Source: Actinomycetota bacterium
Lineage (GTDB): Bacteria; Actinomycetota; Thermoleophilia; Gaiellales; Gaiellaceae
Assembly (NCBI GenBank): GCA_005883245.1
Contig: VAXT01000126.1
Span: 12,156-22,549 of the forward strand
Reading direction: 5' to 3'
Length of the DNA stretch: 10,394 bases
A program made the position numbers and the translations under genes. Below the pieces are notes generated by a model. It saw only the letters and a program-made list of their open reading frames with translations, searched no databases and had not been told where the DNA came from. Positions 1 to 6,556 of the stretch are shown one piece after another; position 1 is the stretch's first letter, and the number at the start of each line of letters is the position of its first letter.

Positions 1-28
1 AGGGCTCAGGCCCGTGGTCTGACCCGGC

Positions 29-451
29 CTAGAGGGTGGCGAAGTCCTCGTCGAAATGCTCGCGGCCTTCGGGGTCCGCGATCGCGTCCCCGGCTTCGCG
101 GGCCTTCGACTTCCATTCGGCGGCTTCACCGTTGCCCGCGAGGGCGTGCGCTCGGGCGAGCGCCTCGTAGCCATAGGCGAGATCCCAGTCGCCGATCCCG
201 TTCTGCTCGCAGTGCCCGAGGCAGCGTTGCGCATGCCAGATCGCCGGCTCCGCCCGCCCGAGGACGGTGTAGACGCGCGAGACCTGCCACTCGCCGCGCG
301 CGAGGTTCTCCGGCTTGCACTCCTCGGCCTCGCCCCAGTGGTATCGCGACGCATGCGCGATATGCAGGAGCCGGTCGTCGTCCTCCCGCGTCTCCATCAG
401 TCGCCAGGCCTCGTTGAAGAGGTCGACGCCGCGCCGGCGCTCCTCGCTCAT
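29..451 (-). CDS. TPR-like helical repeat protein, function unknown
   Basis: This 140-residue protein resembles a family of short tetratricopeptide-like proteins common in actinobacteria. Recognisable blocks are HIAHASRYHW (residues 30-39), ARGEWQVSRVYTVLGRAEPA (51-70) and GIGDWDLAYGYEALARA (85-101), which read as paired amphipathic helices with the small/aromatic spacing of TPR motifs. There is no signal peptide, membrane segment or catalytic motif, so it is probably a cytoplasmic protein-binding scaffold; that role is inferred. The ATG overlaps the stop of the upstream small ORF as ATGA. The only purine-rich site, GGAGGA, directly abuts the ATG, too close to act as a normal ribosome binding site, so translation is probably coupled to the upstream ORF. 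The length is close to what I recall for the family, so it seems complete. Confidence 0.8.
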   Translation of the reverse strand: MSEERRRGVDLFNEAWRLMETREDDDRLLHIAHASRYHWGEAEECKPENLARGEWQVSRVYTVLGRAEPAIWHAQRCLGHCEQNGIGDWDLAYGYEALARAHALAGNGEAAEWKSKAREAGDAIADPEGREHFDEDFATL

Positions 452-669
452 TCCTCCAGCGCTTCTGAGATCGCCCGGTCGCGGATCTCCTCGACCACGA
501 TCGGATCGGCAAGCGTCGTCGTGTCTCCGAGCAGAAACACCGTCTCGATCGCGGGCGACCGAGCGTCCCCGCGCCCCTGACCGGCGCCGGCTGCCGCCGG
601 GCTGAGCCCGGCTCTACCGCCGCCTGCCGCCGCTGGCGGCCCGGTGCTCTCCGGGCCCGTATTGCTCAA
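448..669 (-). CDS. Small 73-residue protein of unknown function
   Basis: I do not recognise this protein. A TTG start at 669 is preceded by GGAGGG with a 7-nt gap, a near-ideal ribosome binding site, and the stop overlaps the next gene's ATG as ATGA. Both features favour real translation. The N-terminal half (residues 2-40) is low-complexity Gly/Ala/Pro and spans palindromic DNA. The C-terminal half, beginning around VFLLGDTTTLADP, looks like ordinary protein ending in an acidic amphipathic helix. A shorter version could start at the GTG at 540, giving 30 residues, but that start has no Shine-Dalgarno. It may instead be the non-coding trailer of the M24 peptidase gene or a decayed gene end. 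It could act mainly as a leader that couples translation of the TPR gene. Confidence 0.45.
   Translation of the reverse strand: MSNTGPESTGPPAAAGGGRAGLSPAAAGAGQGRGDARSPAIETVFLLGDTTTLADPIVVEEIRDRAISEALEE
594..612. repeat. GC-rich palindrome, copy 1 of a two-copy element
   Basis: CCGCCGGGCTGAGCCCGGC contains a perfect 7-bp inverted repeat, GCCGGGC and GCCCGGC, around a TGA loop. With the following CTC it matches a second element at 7310-7330 except at the first two loop bases, and both copies point the same way. Here it lies inside the small minus-strand ORF. It may be a dispersed repetitive palindrome or a terminator core; no T-tract follows on either strand. Confidence 0.5.
638..657. terminator. 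Possible hairpin terminator of the M24 peptidase transcript
   Basis: A perfect 7-bp stem (GGCCCGG / CCGGGCC) with loop TGCTCT lies about 70 nt past the M24 peptidase stop on the minus strand. A weaker stem, GTATT/AATAC with loop GCTC, sits just before it (659-672). There is no U-run, as is common in GC-rich actinobacteria. If the 73-residue ORF is real, the stem lies in its coding sequence and termination is less likely. Confidence 0.3.
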
Positions 670-724
670 TACTGTTCCCTCCGGCCCCGAACCGCCAGCG
701 ACGGCTCAGGAGCGCGGTACGAGC

Positions 725-1861
725 TCATGGAGTCAGGTCGTACGGAAAATCCGTCAGGTTCTCGGCCCCGTCCTCGGTCACGACGACGAGATCCTCGAGC
801 CGGCAGCCGCCGAAGCCCTGGCGGTACAGGCCGGGCTCGAGCGTGACGACGTCGCCGGTAACGAGCGTCGCGGTCCCCCCGCGCCCGAGGTTCGGAGCCT
901 CGTGCACCTGGAGCCCGACCCCGTGGCCGAGCCCGTGGAAGAAGCCGTTCTCGAGCACCTCGCCAGGCGGCTTCGAAAGCACCGTCGGCTGGCCGTGCTC
1001 CTCGAAGAACCGACAGACGAGCTCGTACACCTCGACGCCGGGCACCCCGGCCTTCGTCGCCTCGAGCGAGCGGTCGAGCGCCTCCTTGACGAGCCGGTGG
1101 TACTCGACGAGCTCGTCCGGAGGCGTGCCGACGACGAACGTCCTCGTCATGTCCGCGTAGCAGCCCGAGTCCGGATCCTTCGGCCAGAGGTCGATCACGA
1201 CGGGCTCGTCGGGCGCGATCGCGCCGAAGCCGAGCTCGTGCCCGATCGCGGTCTGTGCGCCGTGCGAGACGATGAAGTCGTCGCTGGCCACGCCGTGCTC
1301 GGTGAATGCGCGCCGGATCGCCGACTTCATGAGCTCGCTCGTCAGCTGTTCCCCGTCGACGCTCAGGCTTCCGTTCGACTGCTCGGCCCGCGCCATCAGG
1401 TCCCGCGCAGCGCCCATCGCCGCAGTGGCAGCGTTCTGTGCCTTGCGGATCCCCTCCAGCTCGGCCTCGTTCTTCACGCGGCGCCGCGCCGCGAAGAATT
1501 CGTAGTCGGGCGTGAGAATGATCCCGTTCGCGCGCAGGTGGTCGGCGATGAAGGTCGGAAAACTCCACGGAATGACCGCGTCCTCGACCCCGAACGACCG
1601 ACATGCGTTCAGCGTCGTATGCAGCGCAATCGCTTCCACGCGCGGAACTCCTTGCGCGAGGAGCTCGTCGTAGCCGAACTCCTCCAGCGCGTGCGCCTCG
1701 ATCCCGGCCGCCGCGAGCCGTTCGACCTCGAACGAGGTCGACGACGTGACCTTCTTGCCGTCCTTCTCCGCGTACAGGAACGGGTCCGGGACGAGTACGG
1801 GAACCTCGTGTCGCAGCTCGGGCGAGGTCTCGCTGTCGGCGAAGATGAGGACGTCGGGCAC
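725..1861 (-). CDS. M24 family metallopeptidase (aminopeptidase P / Xaa-Pro dipeptidase type)
   Basis: The product is a 378-residue cytoplasmic metallopeptidase with the pita-bread fold, predicted to cleave Xaa-Pro or related dipeptide bonds. Residues 1-125 form the variable creatinase-like N-terminal domain and 130-378 the catalytic domain. All five dinuclear metal ligands are visible: Asp224 (VVIDLW), Asp237 (YADMTRTF), His313 (FFHGLGHGVGL), Glu342 (LEPGLY) and Glu356 (RLEDLVV). The supporting histidines His200, His309 and His320 are also present. The chosen start is GTG at 1861, giving the N-terminus VPDVLIFADSE. The frame stays open to 2020, but that extension is Arg/Pro-rich and runs into the divergent amidohydrolase gene. 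A TAGGAT box lies 8 nt before the GTG, which suggests a leaderless transcript, although its AGGA could serve as a weak ribosome binding site. Exact peptide specificity cannot be read. Confidence 0.9.
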   Translation of the reverse strand: MPDVLIFADSETSPELRHEVPVLVPDPFLYAEKDGKKVTSSTSFEVERLAAAGIEAHALEEFGYDELLAQGVPRVEAIALHTTLNACRSFGVEDAVIPWSFPTFIADHLRANGIILTPDYEFFAARRRVKNEAELEGIRKAQNAATAAMGAARDLMARAEQSNGSLSVDGEQLTSELMKSAIRRAFTEHGVASDDFIVSHGAQTAIGHELGFGAIAPDEPVVIDLWPKDPDSGCYADMTRTFVVGTPPDELVEYHRLVKEALDRSLEATKAGVPGVEVYELVCRFFEEHGQPTVLSKPPGEVLENGFFHGLGHGVGLQVHEAPNLGRGGTATLVTGDVVTLEPGLYRQGFGGCRLEDLVVVTEDGAENLTDFPYDLTP

Positions 1862-1869
1862 CGCGCGGC

Positions 1870-1899
1870 ATCCTATCGATGGCCCGTCCGGCGAGTCAC
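1870..1899 (-). promoter_or_regulatory. Candidate promoter of the M24 peptidase gene, possibly leaderless
   Basis: On the minus strand, GTGACT (1894-1899) is separated by 18 nt from TAGGAT (1870-1875). They match TTGACA and TATAAT at four of six positions each. Only 8 nt separate the -10 box from the GTG at 1861, so transcription could begin at or next to the start codon. Leaderless genes with a TANNNT box in this position are well known in actinobacteria. Confidence 0.45.
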
Positions 1900-1909
1900 C
1901 GGCTCTGCA

Positions 1910-1915
1910 TAGACT
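1910..1915 (+). promoter_or_regulatory. Candidate -10 box of the amidohydrolase/hydroxylase operon, possibly leaderless
   Basis: TAGACT fits TANNNT and lies exactly 8 nt before the GTG at 1924, with GAGAATTC between them. No Shine-Dalgarno sequence is visible upstream of that GTG, so a leaderless message is the simplest reading. No convincing -35 hexamer is seen about 17 nt upstream, where the bases are around GTCCGG. Confidence 0.45.
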
Positions 1916-1923
1916 GAGAATTC

Positions 1924-3075
1924 GTGGAGCGGGAGTTCGAGCGGGCGCAGAAGCTGCTGACGCGGTATGAGGGCGAGCTTCGCAACCTGATTCCCGCCGA
2001 CGCGGAGATCTTCGACGCACACGTGCACCTCGGCCACGACATCGACGGGCAGACCGGCGTCTACGAGGAGCTGGAGCGGCTGAACGACATGGCCGGAGTC
2101 TCGCGGTGCTTCATGTTCTGCATGGACGAGCCCGACCGCCATCCCGCGTTCCGCGCGCCGAACGACCGCACGCTCGAGTACGCGAAGCGCTCCGAGGGGC
2201 GTCTGATCCCGTTCGTCCGGCTCGACCTGACGGAGAGCCCGATCGAGGAGGCGGAGCGCTGCCTCGACCTCGGCGCCCGCGGGATCAAGCTCCATCCGCG
2301 CGCCCAGCGTTTCCTGCTCAACGACGAGCGGCTGGCCCCGGTCTTCGCGATCGCGGCCGAGCGCCGCGTGCCGATCCTGATCCACGGTGGCCGCGGGCTG
2401 CCGCCGATCGCCGACCACCTCGCCCGCCTCGTCGACGGCTATCCAGACGCGCAGCTGATCATCGCGCACGCCGGCATTGCCGACCTGACGGGCCTCGCAG
2501 GGCGCTTCGGAGGTCGCGCGGGCGTCTATTTCGACACGTCCGTCTGGAGCGCGGTCGACCTGCTCAGCTTCTTCCACCTCGTCGCCCCCGAGCAGGTGCT
2601 CTATGCCTCGGACTACCCCTACGGGCGTCCGCCGAGCTCACTCCTGATCGCGATCCGGACCGCCCAGGTCGCCGGCTTCGACGACGACCAGCTCCGCGAC
2701 CTGCTGGCGGGAAGCGCCAACCGGATCGCCGCCGGTGAGCCGCCGAAGGAGCCGAGTAGGCCGACCGGCGACGGGGTATTCACGCAGCCGATGACGATGG
2801 CGCGAATCCACCAGTACCTGTCGATGGCGACGCCGCTCCTCTGGATGCGGCAGGCGGACTCGATCGGCGTGATCGGGCTCGCCCTCAACGCGGCGGACGA
2901 GCGCGATGGGTACGCAGGCGACGAGCTCGAGAAGGTCCGGGAGCTGCTGACCACTGCCCGCGACCTGTGGCGCGTCTTCCCCGAGGTCGAGGAGGAGGAC
3001 CTGAACGAAGTGTCCCGCGTCACGCGCGGGCTCGTCCACATCGCCGACATCCTGGCGGTGACAACCCGTGCCTGA
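1924..3075 (+). CDS. Metal-dependent amidohydrolase (Amidohydrolase_2 / COG2159 type) with C-terminal extension
   Basis: The 383-residue protein is a TIM-barrel hydrolase of the amidohydrolase superfamily, a group that hydrolyses or decarboxylates ring and amide substrates. Metal and catalytic positions are visible in order: His33 and His35 (FDAHVHLG), His124 (GIKLHP), His154 (LIHGG), His182 (IIAHAG) and Asp230 (ASDYPYG). The barrel ends near residue 270. Residues 272-383 form an unusual, probably helical extension containing RIHQYLSMATPLLWMRQAD and acidic segments. The GTG at 1924 is the only sensible start, since the next Met is residue 56. The gene leads a tight operon and overlaps the [2Fe-2S] subunit gene by 8 nt, so it probably acts on the substrate or product of the molybdenum hydroxylase. 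The substrate is unknown. A decarboxylase is an alternative, because that activity occurs in the same family. Confidence 0.87.
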   Translation: MEREFERAQKLLTRYEGELRNLIPADAEIFDAHVHLGHDIDGQTGVYEELERLNDMAGVSRCFMFCMDEPDRHPAFRAPNDRTLEYAKRSEGRLIPFVRLDLTESPIEEAERCLDLGARGIKLHPRAQRFLLNDERLAPVFAIAAERRVPILIHGGRGLPPIADHLARLVDGYPDAQLIIAHAGIADLTGLAGRFGGRAGVYFDTSVWSAVDLLSFFHLVAPEQVLYASDYPYGRPPSSLLIAIRTAQVAGFDDDQLRDLLAGSANRIAAGEPPKEPSRPTGDGVFTQPMTMARIHQYLSMATPLLWMRQADSIGVIGLALNAADERDGYAGDELEKVRELLTTARDLWRVFPEVEEEDLNEVSRVTRGLVHIADILAVTTRA

Positions 3076-3505
3076 GCTGACGATCAACGGCGAGACGCAT
3101 GTCCTCGAGGTTCCCGTCGGCACGACGCTGGCGGACGGGCTGCGCGACGAGCTCGGCCTCACCGGAACGAAGGTCGCCTGCGCGGAAGGCCATTGCGGCG
3201 CGTGCACGGTGCTCCTGGCCGGCGTGCCCGTCTACTCGTGCATCACGCTCGTGCACATGGTCGGCGAGCGCGAGGTGACGACGATCGAGGGCCTGCGGGC
3301 TCATCCGCTCATCGACGCGTTCGTCCGCGCCGATGCGCTCCAGTGCGGCTTCTGCACCCCGGGGCAGATCGTGTCCGCGTCCGCGCTCGTGGAGGACAAC
3401 CCGAGCCCGAGCTCGGAGGAGATTCGCCATGCGATGGCAGGCAACCTCTGCCGTTGCGGCACATATCCCAAGATCGAGGAGGCCATCTCGACATGGCAAG
3501 ACTGA
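3068..3505 (+). CDS. Xanthine dehydrogenase-family [2Fe-2S] subunit
   Basis: This 145-residue small subunit carries electrons from the molybdenum site to FAD. The N-terminal ferredoxin-like domain has Cys38-x4-Cys43-x2-Cys46-x11-Cys58, with the family signature CGACTV. The C-terminal helical domain has Cys93-x2-Cys96-x31-Cys128-x-Cys130, with CGFCTPG and GNLCRCGTY. All eight cluster ligands are present, so both [2Fe-2S] clusters should form. The length is at the short end of the usual range of about 150-170 residues for the small subunits of CO dehydrogenase, nicotinate, isoquinoline and aldehyde hydroxylases. There is no Tat signal, so the enzyme is probably cytoplasmic. The GTG start at 3068 lies within the end of the amidohydrolase gene, with a weak purine-rich site (GGCGGTGA) upstream. 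Its stop lies 13 nt inside the next gene. Confidence 0.95.
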   Translation: MPELTINGETHVLEVPVGTTLADGLRDELGLTGTKVACAEGHCGACTVLLAGVPVYSCITLVHMVGEREVTTIEGLRAHPLIDAFVRADALQCGFCTPGQIVSASALVEDNPSPSSEEIRHAMAGNLCRCGTYPKIEEAISTWQD

Positions 3506-5751
3506 TCCGCACCGAGAAAGAGGTCGAGGGCCGCTTCGAGGAGGTCTGGCTCGTCGTCGAGGAGGACGCGCTCGAGCAGTGGCCGGCCGGGGCGCGGGAG
3601 ATCGTCGGGAAACCCGCGCAGCGTGTGACGGGGCCGATGCGCGCCCTCGGCGAGGCGAGGTACACGGCCGATCTGCGGCTGCCCGGGATGTTGCAGGCGG
3701 CGGTCCTAAGGTCCCCGCACGCGCACGCGCGCGTGAAGAAGATTTCGCTCGAGCGGGCGCTCGCGGCGCCGGGCGTTCGGGCCGCCGTCGGGCCCGGGGA
3801 CGTCTCAGTGCTCACGGACGAGCCCGGCCACCAGGGTCAGGCGGTCGCGGCGGTCGCGGCGGACACGATCGGGCAGGCGCGGGCGGCCGTCGCGCTGATC
3901 GACGTCGAGTGGGATGTCCGCAAGCCGCTGCTCGACCCCGACGAGGCCGCGGAGAAGGGCCAGCTCGTCGGAGAAGCGAGCCGCTACGAGCGCGGCGACG
4001 TCGACCGCGCACTGGCCCAGGCGGACGTCGTCGTCGAGGCCGAGTACCGGACGCAGACCGTCCTCCACAGCTCGTTCGAGACACACCAGTCCGTGTGCGA
4101 ATGGCGCGGCGACTCGCTCGACGTCTACATCTCGACGCAGTTCATCTTCGGCGTCCGCGACGAGGTCGCTGGCAAGCTCGGCCTCCCGCCGGACAAGGTG
4201 CGGGTGGTCTGCGAGTACATGGGCGGCGGCTTCGGCTCGAAGAACGGCGCGGGCGACTACACGTTCATCGCCATCGAGCTCGCGAAGCGCACCGGCCGTC
4301 CGGTCCGCTGCGCGCTCACGCGGCGCGAGGAGAACCTCGCGAGCGGAAACCGCAACGCGACGATCCAGCGGCTGACGGTCGGTGCCAAGACCGACGGAAC
4401 GCTCCTCGCGCTCACCGGCGAGTTCGTGAATGCGACCGGCTGGGACGGCTGGGCCGCGCCGACGGACGGCCCGATGCGGCTGCTCTACGACTGCGAGAAC
4501 GTGCGCACGGTTCTCTATCCGGCGAAGCTGAACACGCCGCCGATGAAGGCGTTCCGTGCGCCCGGCTTCGTCGAGGGGACGTTCGGGCTCGAGTGCCTGC
4601 TCGACGAGCTCGCGGCGAAGCTGGACATGGACTCGCTCGAGCTGCGGCGGCTCAACTACGCGAATTCGACCGACGACAGGCCGTACTCGTCGAAGAACCT
4701 GATGGAGTGCTACCGCCGCGCGGAGCAGCACTGGGGCCGGCGCGACCAGGTGCGCGCGCGGAGCGACGGGCCGTGGAAGCGCGGGGTCGGCCTCGCGAGC
4801 CAGATCTGGTACGGCGGCGGCGGTCCGCCCTCGTACGCCTGGGTGCGGCTCGGCTCCGACGGGCGCGCGACGGTGATCACGGCGATGCAGGACATCGGCA
4901 CAGGGACGGCGACGGCGATGACCCAGATCGCGGCCGAGGAGCTCGGGCTCCCGATCGACAGGGTCGATTTCGTGCTCGGAGACTCCGCCCGCGGGCCGTA
5001 TGCGTCGGTCTCCGCCGGCTCCTCGACGACGCCGTCGATGGGCCCGGCGGTTCGTGCCGCCGCCACCGACGCGGCGCGTCAGGTGCTCGAGATCGCGGCG
5101 CAGCGCTACGACCAGGAGGGGCGCGTGCTCTCGCTGAAGGGCGGCAACGTCGTCTCGTCGGACGGCGGCTCGTGGCCGCTCGAGGAGGTCGTCGGCCTGC
5201 TCGAGGATGCCCAGATCCTCGGAAAGGGCGCCCGCGGCCCTAACCCGACCGGGATGCAGGTGCTGACGTTCGGTGTCCAGGTCGCGGAGGTGGCCGTCGA
5301 CGTGGAGACGGGCGAGGTCCGCGTCGAGCGCGTGGCAGCTATTCACGACGTGGGCCGCGTGATCAACCCGCTGGGCGCGTCGAGCCAGGTCGAGGGCGGG
5401 ATCATCCAGGGCATCGGGCACACGCTCTCCGAGGACCGCCTGCTCGATCCCGCGAGCGGCTTGACCCTGAACCCGACGTTCGACACGTACAAGCTGCCGA
5501 CGATCGCCGACGTCCCGGAGATCGTCACGGAGCTGCTCGATATCCCCGACGAGCATCTGACGAACCTGGGCTCCAAGGGTCTCGGCGAGCCGCCGATCGT
5601 CCCGACCGCCGCGGCAATCGCGAACGCGATCCGCGACGCCACGGGCGCGGACGTCCGCTCGCTTCCGATCAGCCGTGAGGAGATGCTGCGCGCGCTCCGC
5701 GAAGCCCGCGAGCGCGAGAGGAAGAAGCATGGAGCTCCTACAGCCGTCTAG
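3493..5751 (+). CDS. Xanthine dehydrogenase-family molybdopterin-binding (large) subunit
   Basis: The 752-residue catalytic subunit binds the molybdenum cofactor. Residues 41-150 form the first domain (RVTGPMRALGEARYTADL) and 180-752 the cofactor-binding domains. Visible motifs are GGGFGSK (244-250), AFRAPG (353-358), QDIGTGT (466-472), AGSSTT (508-513) and KGLGEPPIVPTAAAI (695-709), which holds the expected catalytic base Glu699. The AYRCSFR loop of form I CO dehydrogenase is absent, so it is not a CoxL. GGGFGSK followed by NG, rather than GGGFGGKE, resembles PaoC/YagR-like aldehyde oxidoreductases more than classical xanthine dehydrogenase. A roughly 40-residue N-terminal extension precedes the first domain, whose end is compact around residues 105-140. 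ATG 3493 is preceded by AGGAGG with a 10-nt gap and overlaps the previous gene by 13 nt. The substrate is unresolved: aldehyde, N-heterocycle or purine. Confidence 0.93.
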   Translation: MARLIRTEKEVEGRFEEVWLVVEEDALEQWPAGAREIVGKPAQRVTGPMRALGEARYTADLRLPGMLQAAVLRSPHAHARVKKISLERALAAPGVRAAVGPGDVSVLTDEPGHQGQAVAAVAADTIGQARAAVALIDVEWDVRKPLLDPDEAAEKGQLVGEASRYERGDVDRALAQADVVVEAEYRTQTVLHSSFETHQSVCEWRGDSLDVYISTQFIFGVRDEVAGKLGLPPDKVRVVCEYMGGGFGSKNGAGDYTFIAIELAKRTGRPVRCALTRREENLASGNRNATIQRLTVGAKTDGTLLALTGEFVNATGWDGWAAPTDGPMRLLYDCENVRTVLYPAKLNTPPMKAFRAPGFVEGTFGLECLLDELAAKLDMDSLELRRLNYANSTDDRPYSSKNLMECYRRAEQHWGRRDQVRARSDGPWKRGVGLASQIWYGGGGPPSYAWVRLGSDGRATVITAMQDIGTGTATAMTQIAAEELGLPIDRVDFVLGDSARGPYASVSAGSSTTPSMGPAVRAAATDAARQVLEIAAQRYDQEGRVLSLKGGNVVSSDGGSWPLEEVVGLLEDAQILGKGARGPNPTGMQVLTFGVQVAEVAVDVETGEVRVERVAAIHDVGRVINPLGASSQVEGGIIQGIGHTLSEDRLLDPASGLTLNPTFDTYKLPTIADVPEIVTELLDIPDEHLTNLGSKGLGEPPIVPTAAAIANAIRDATGADVRSLPISREEMLRALREARERERKKHGAPTAV

Positions 5752-6556
5752 CCTCGACGACCCGATCCCCAGCAACAGTCTGTTGCTAAGCGGCGGGACG
5801 GAAGTCGTGCCGCTCCTGAGAGATGGACTACTGGACGCGGACGTGCTGGTCGACGTGCGGGGAATCGTCCCGCGCGGAATCGACGGCACTCGGATCGGTG
5901 CGGGCACGACGCTGGCCGAGCTCGAGGTCGACTCCGCGATTCCGGACGCGCTGCGCGAGGCGTGCCGGCTTGCCGCCAGCCCGCAGCTCCGCAACATGGG
6001 CTCCCTCGCGGGCAACCTGCTCCAGTCGACGCGCTGCTGGTACTGGCGGCTCGACTTCCCGTGCCGCCTGCACGGAGGCGACACGTGCCACGCGCGGGCA
6101 GGCGAGCACCGAGAGCATGCGATCTTCGGCAACGGCTTCTGCGCCTCCGCTCACCCCTCGGACGTGGCGGCGGCACTGATCGCACTCGGCGCGACGATGC
6201 GCACGACCAAGCGTGAGCTTGCGGTCGCCGACCTCTACCGCCTGCCGACGGACGACGACCGAAGCCTGACGACGCTCGAGCCCGGCGAGCTGATCCTCGA
6301 GCTCGAGGTCCCGCAGCCCGAGAGGAGCACGTACCTGAAGGCGATGGAGCGACGGCGCTGGTCGTTTCCGATCGTGGGCGTGGCCGCGGCCCGCACGGGT
6401 GACGAGCGAACGATTGTCCTGGCGGGAGTCGCGCCGACCCCATGGGTGCTCGACTCGCCGGAGGCGCTGGCCGACGCGACTCCGCTACCGGGAACTGCGT
6501 ACAAGGTCGAGATCGCCCAAGCACTCGTCCGCCGCGTGCTCCAGGCACTCGCGTGA
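5729..6556 (+). CDS. Xanthine dehydrogenase-family FAD-binding subunit with predicted [4Fe-4S] site
   Basis: This 275-residue medium subunit takes electrons from the iron-sulfur subunit and passes them to the final acceptor. FAD-binding motifs are LLSGGTEVVPLLRDG (19-33) and LRNMGSLAGNLLQ (87-99), followed by a C-terminal CO-dehydrogenase-flavoprotein-like domain from about residue 180. Between them lie Cys103, Cys112, Cys120 and Cys138 (RCWYWR, FPCR, DTCHA, GFCASAHPSD). This pattern matches the PaoB/YagS branch, where four cysteines in this region hold a [4Fe-4S] cluster; plain xanthine dehydrogenase and CoxM subunits lack it. The protein is shorter than YagS, which has a little over 300 residues. 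ATG 5729 has AGAGGAAG just upstream and overlaps the large-subunit gene by 23 nt. The order small, large, FAD subunit differs from paoABC, where the FAD gene is in the middle. Confidence 0.93.
   Translation: MELLQPSSLDDPIPSNSLLLSGGTEVVPLLRDGLLDADVLVDVRGIVPRGIDGTRIGAGTTLAELEVDSAIPDALREACRLAASPQLRNMGSLAGNLLQSTRCWYWRLDFPCRLHGGDTCHARAGEHREHAIFGNGFCASAHPSDVAAALIALGATMRTTKRELAVADLYRLPTDDDRSLTTLEPGELILELEVPQPERSTYLKAMERRRWSFPIVGVAAARTGDERTIVLAGVAPTPWVLDSPEALADATPLPGTAYKVEIAQALVRRVLQALA

Noticed and set aside
666..1871. A 401-codon minus-strand frame starting at the ATG at 1871
   Set aside because: It is an out-of-frame shadow of the M24 peptidase, with Arg-rich translation and no motifs.
1862..2020. 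N-terminal extension of the M24 peptidase beyond the GTG at 1861
   Set aside because: The added 53 residues are Arg/Pro/Ala-rich, unlike the family, and overlap the start of the divergent amidohydrolase; a start just before the conserved sequence fits better.
3493..5751. Identification of the large subunit as a carbon monoxide dehydrogenase (CoxL)
   Set aside because: The form I active-site loop AYRCSFR is missing; the corresponding segment reads AFRAPG, and the FAD subunit has a four-cysteine site not found in CoxM.
3805..6132. A 775-codon open frame on the minus strand opposite the hydroxylase genes
   Set aside because: It has an Arg/Ala-rich composition with no recognisable domain and lies antisense to three well-supported genes; long antisense frames are expected at this GC content.
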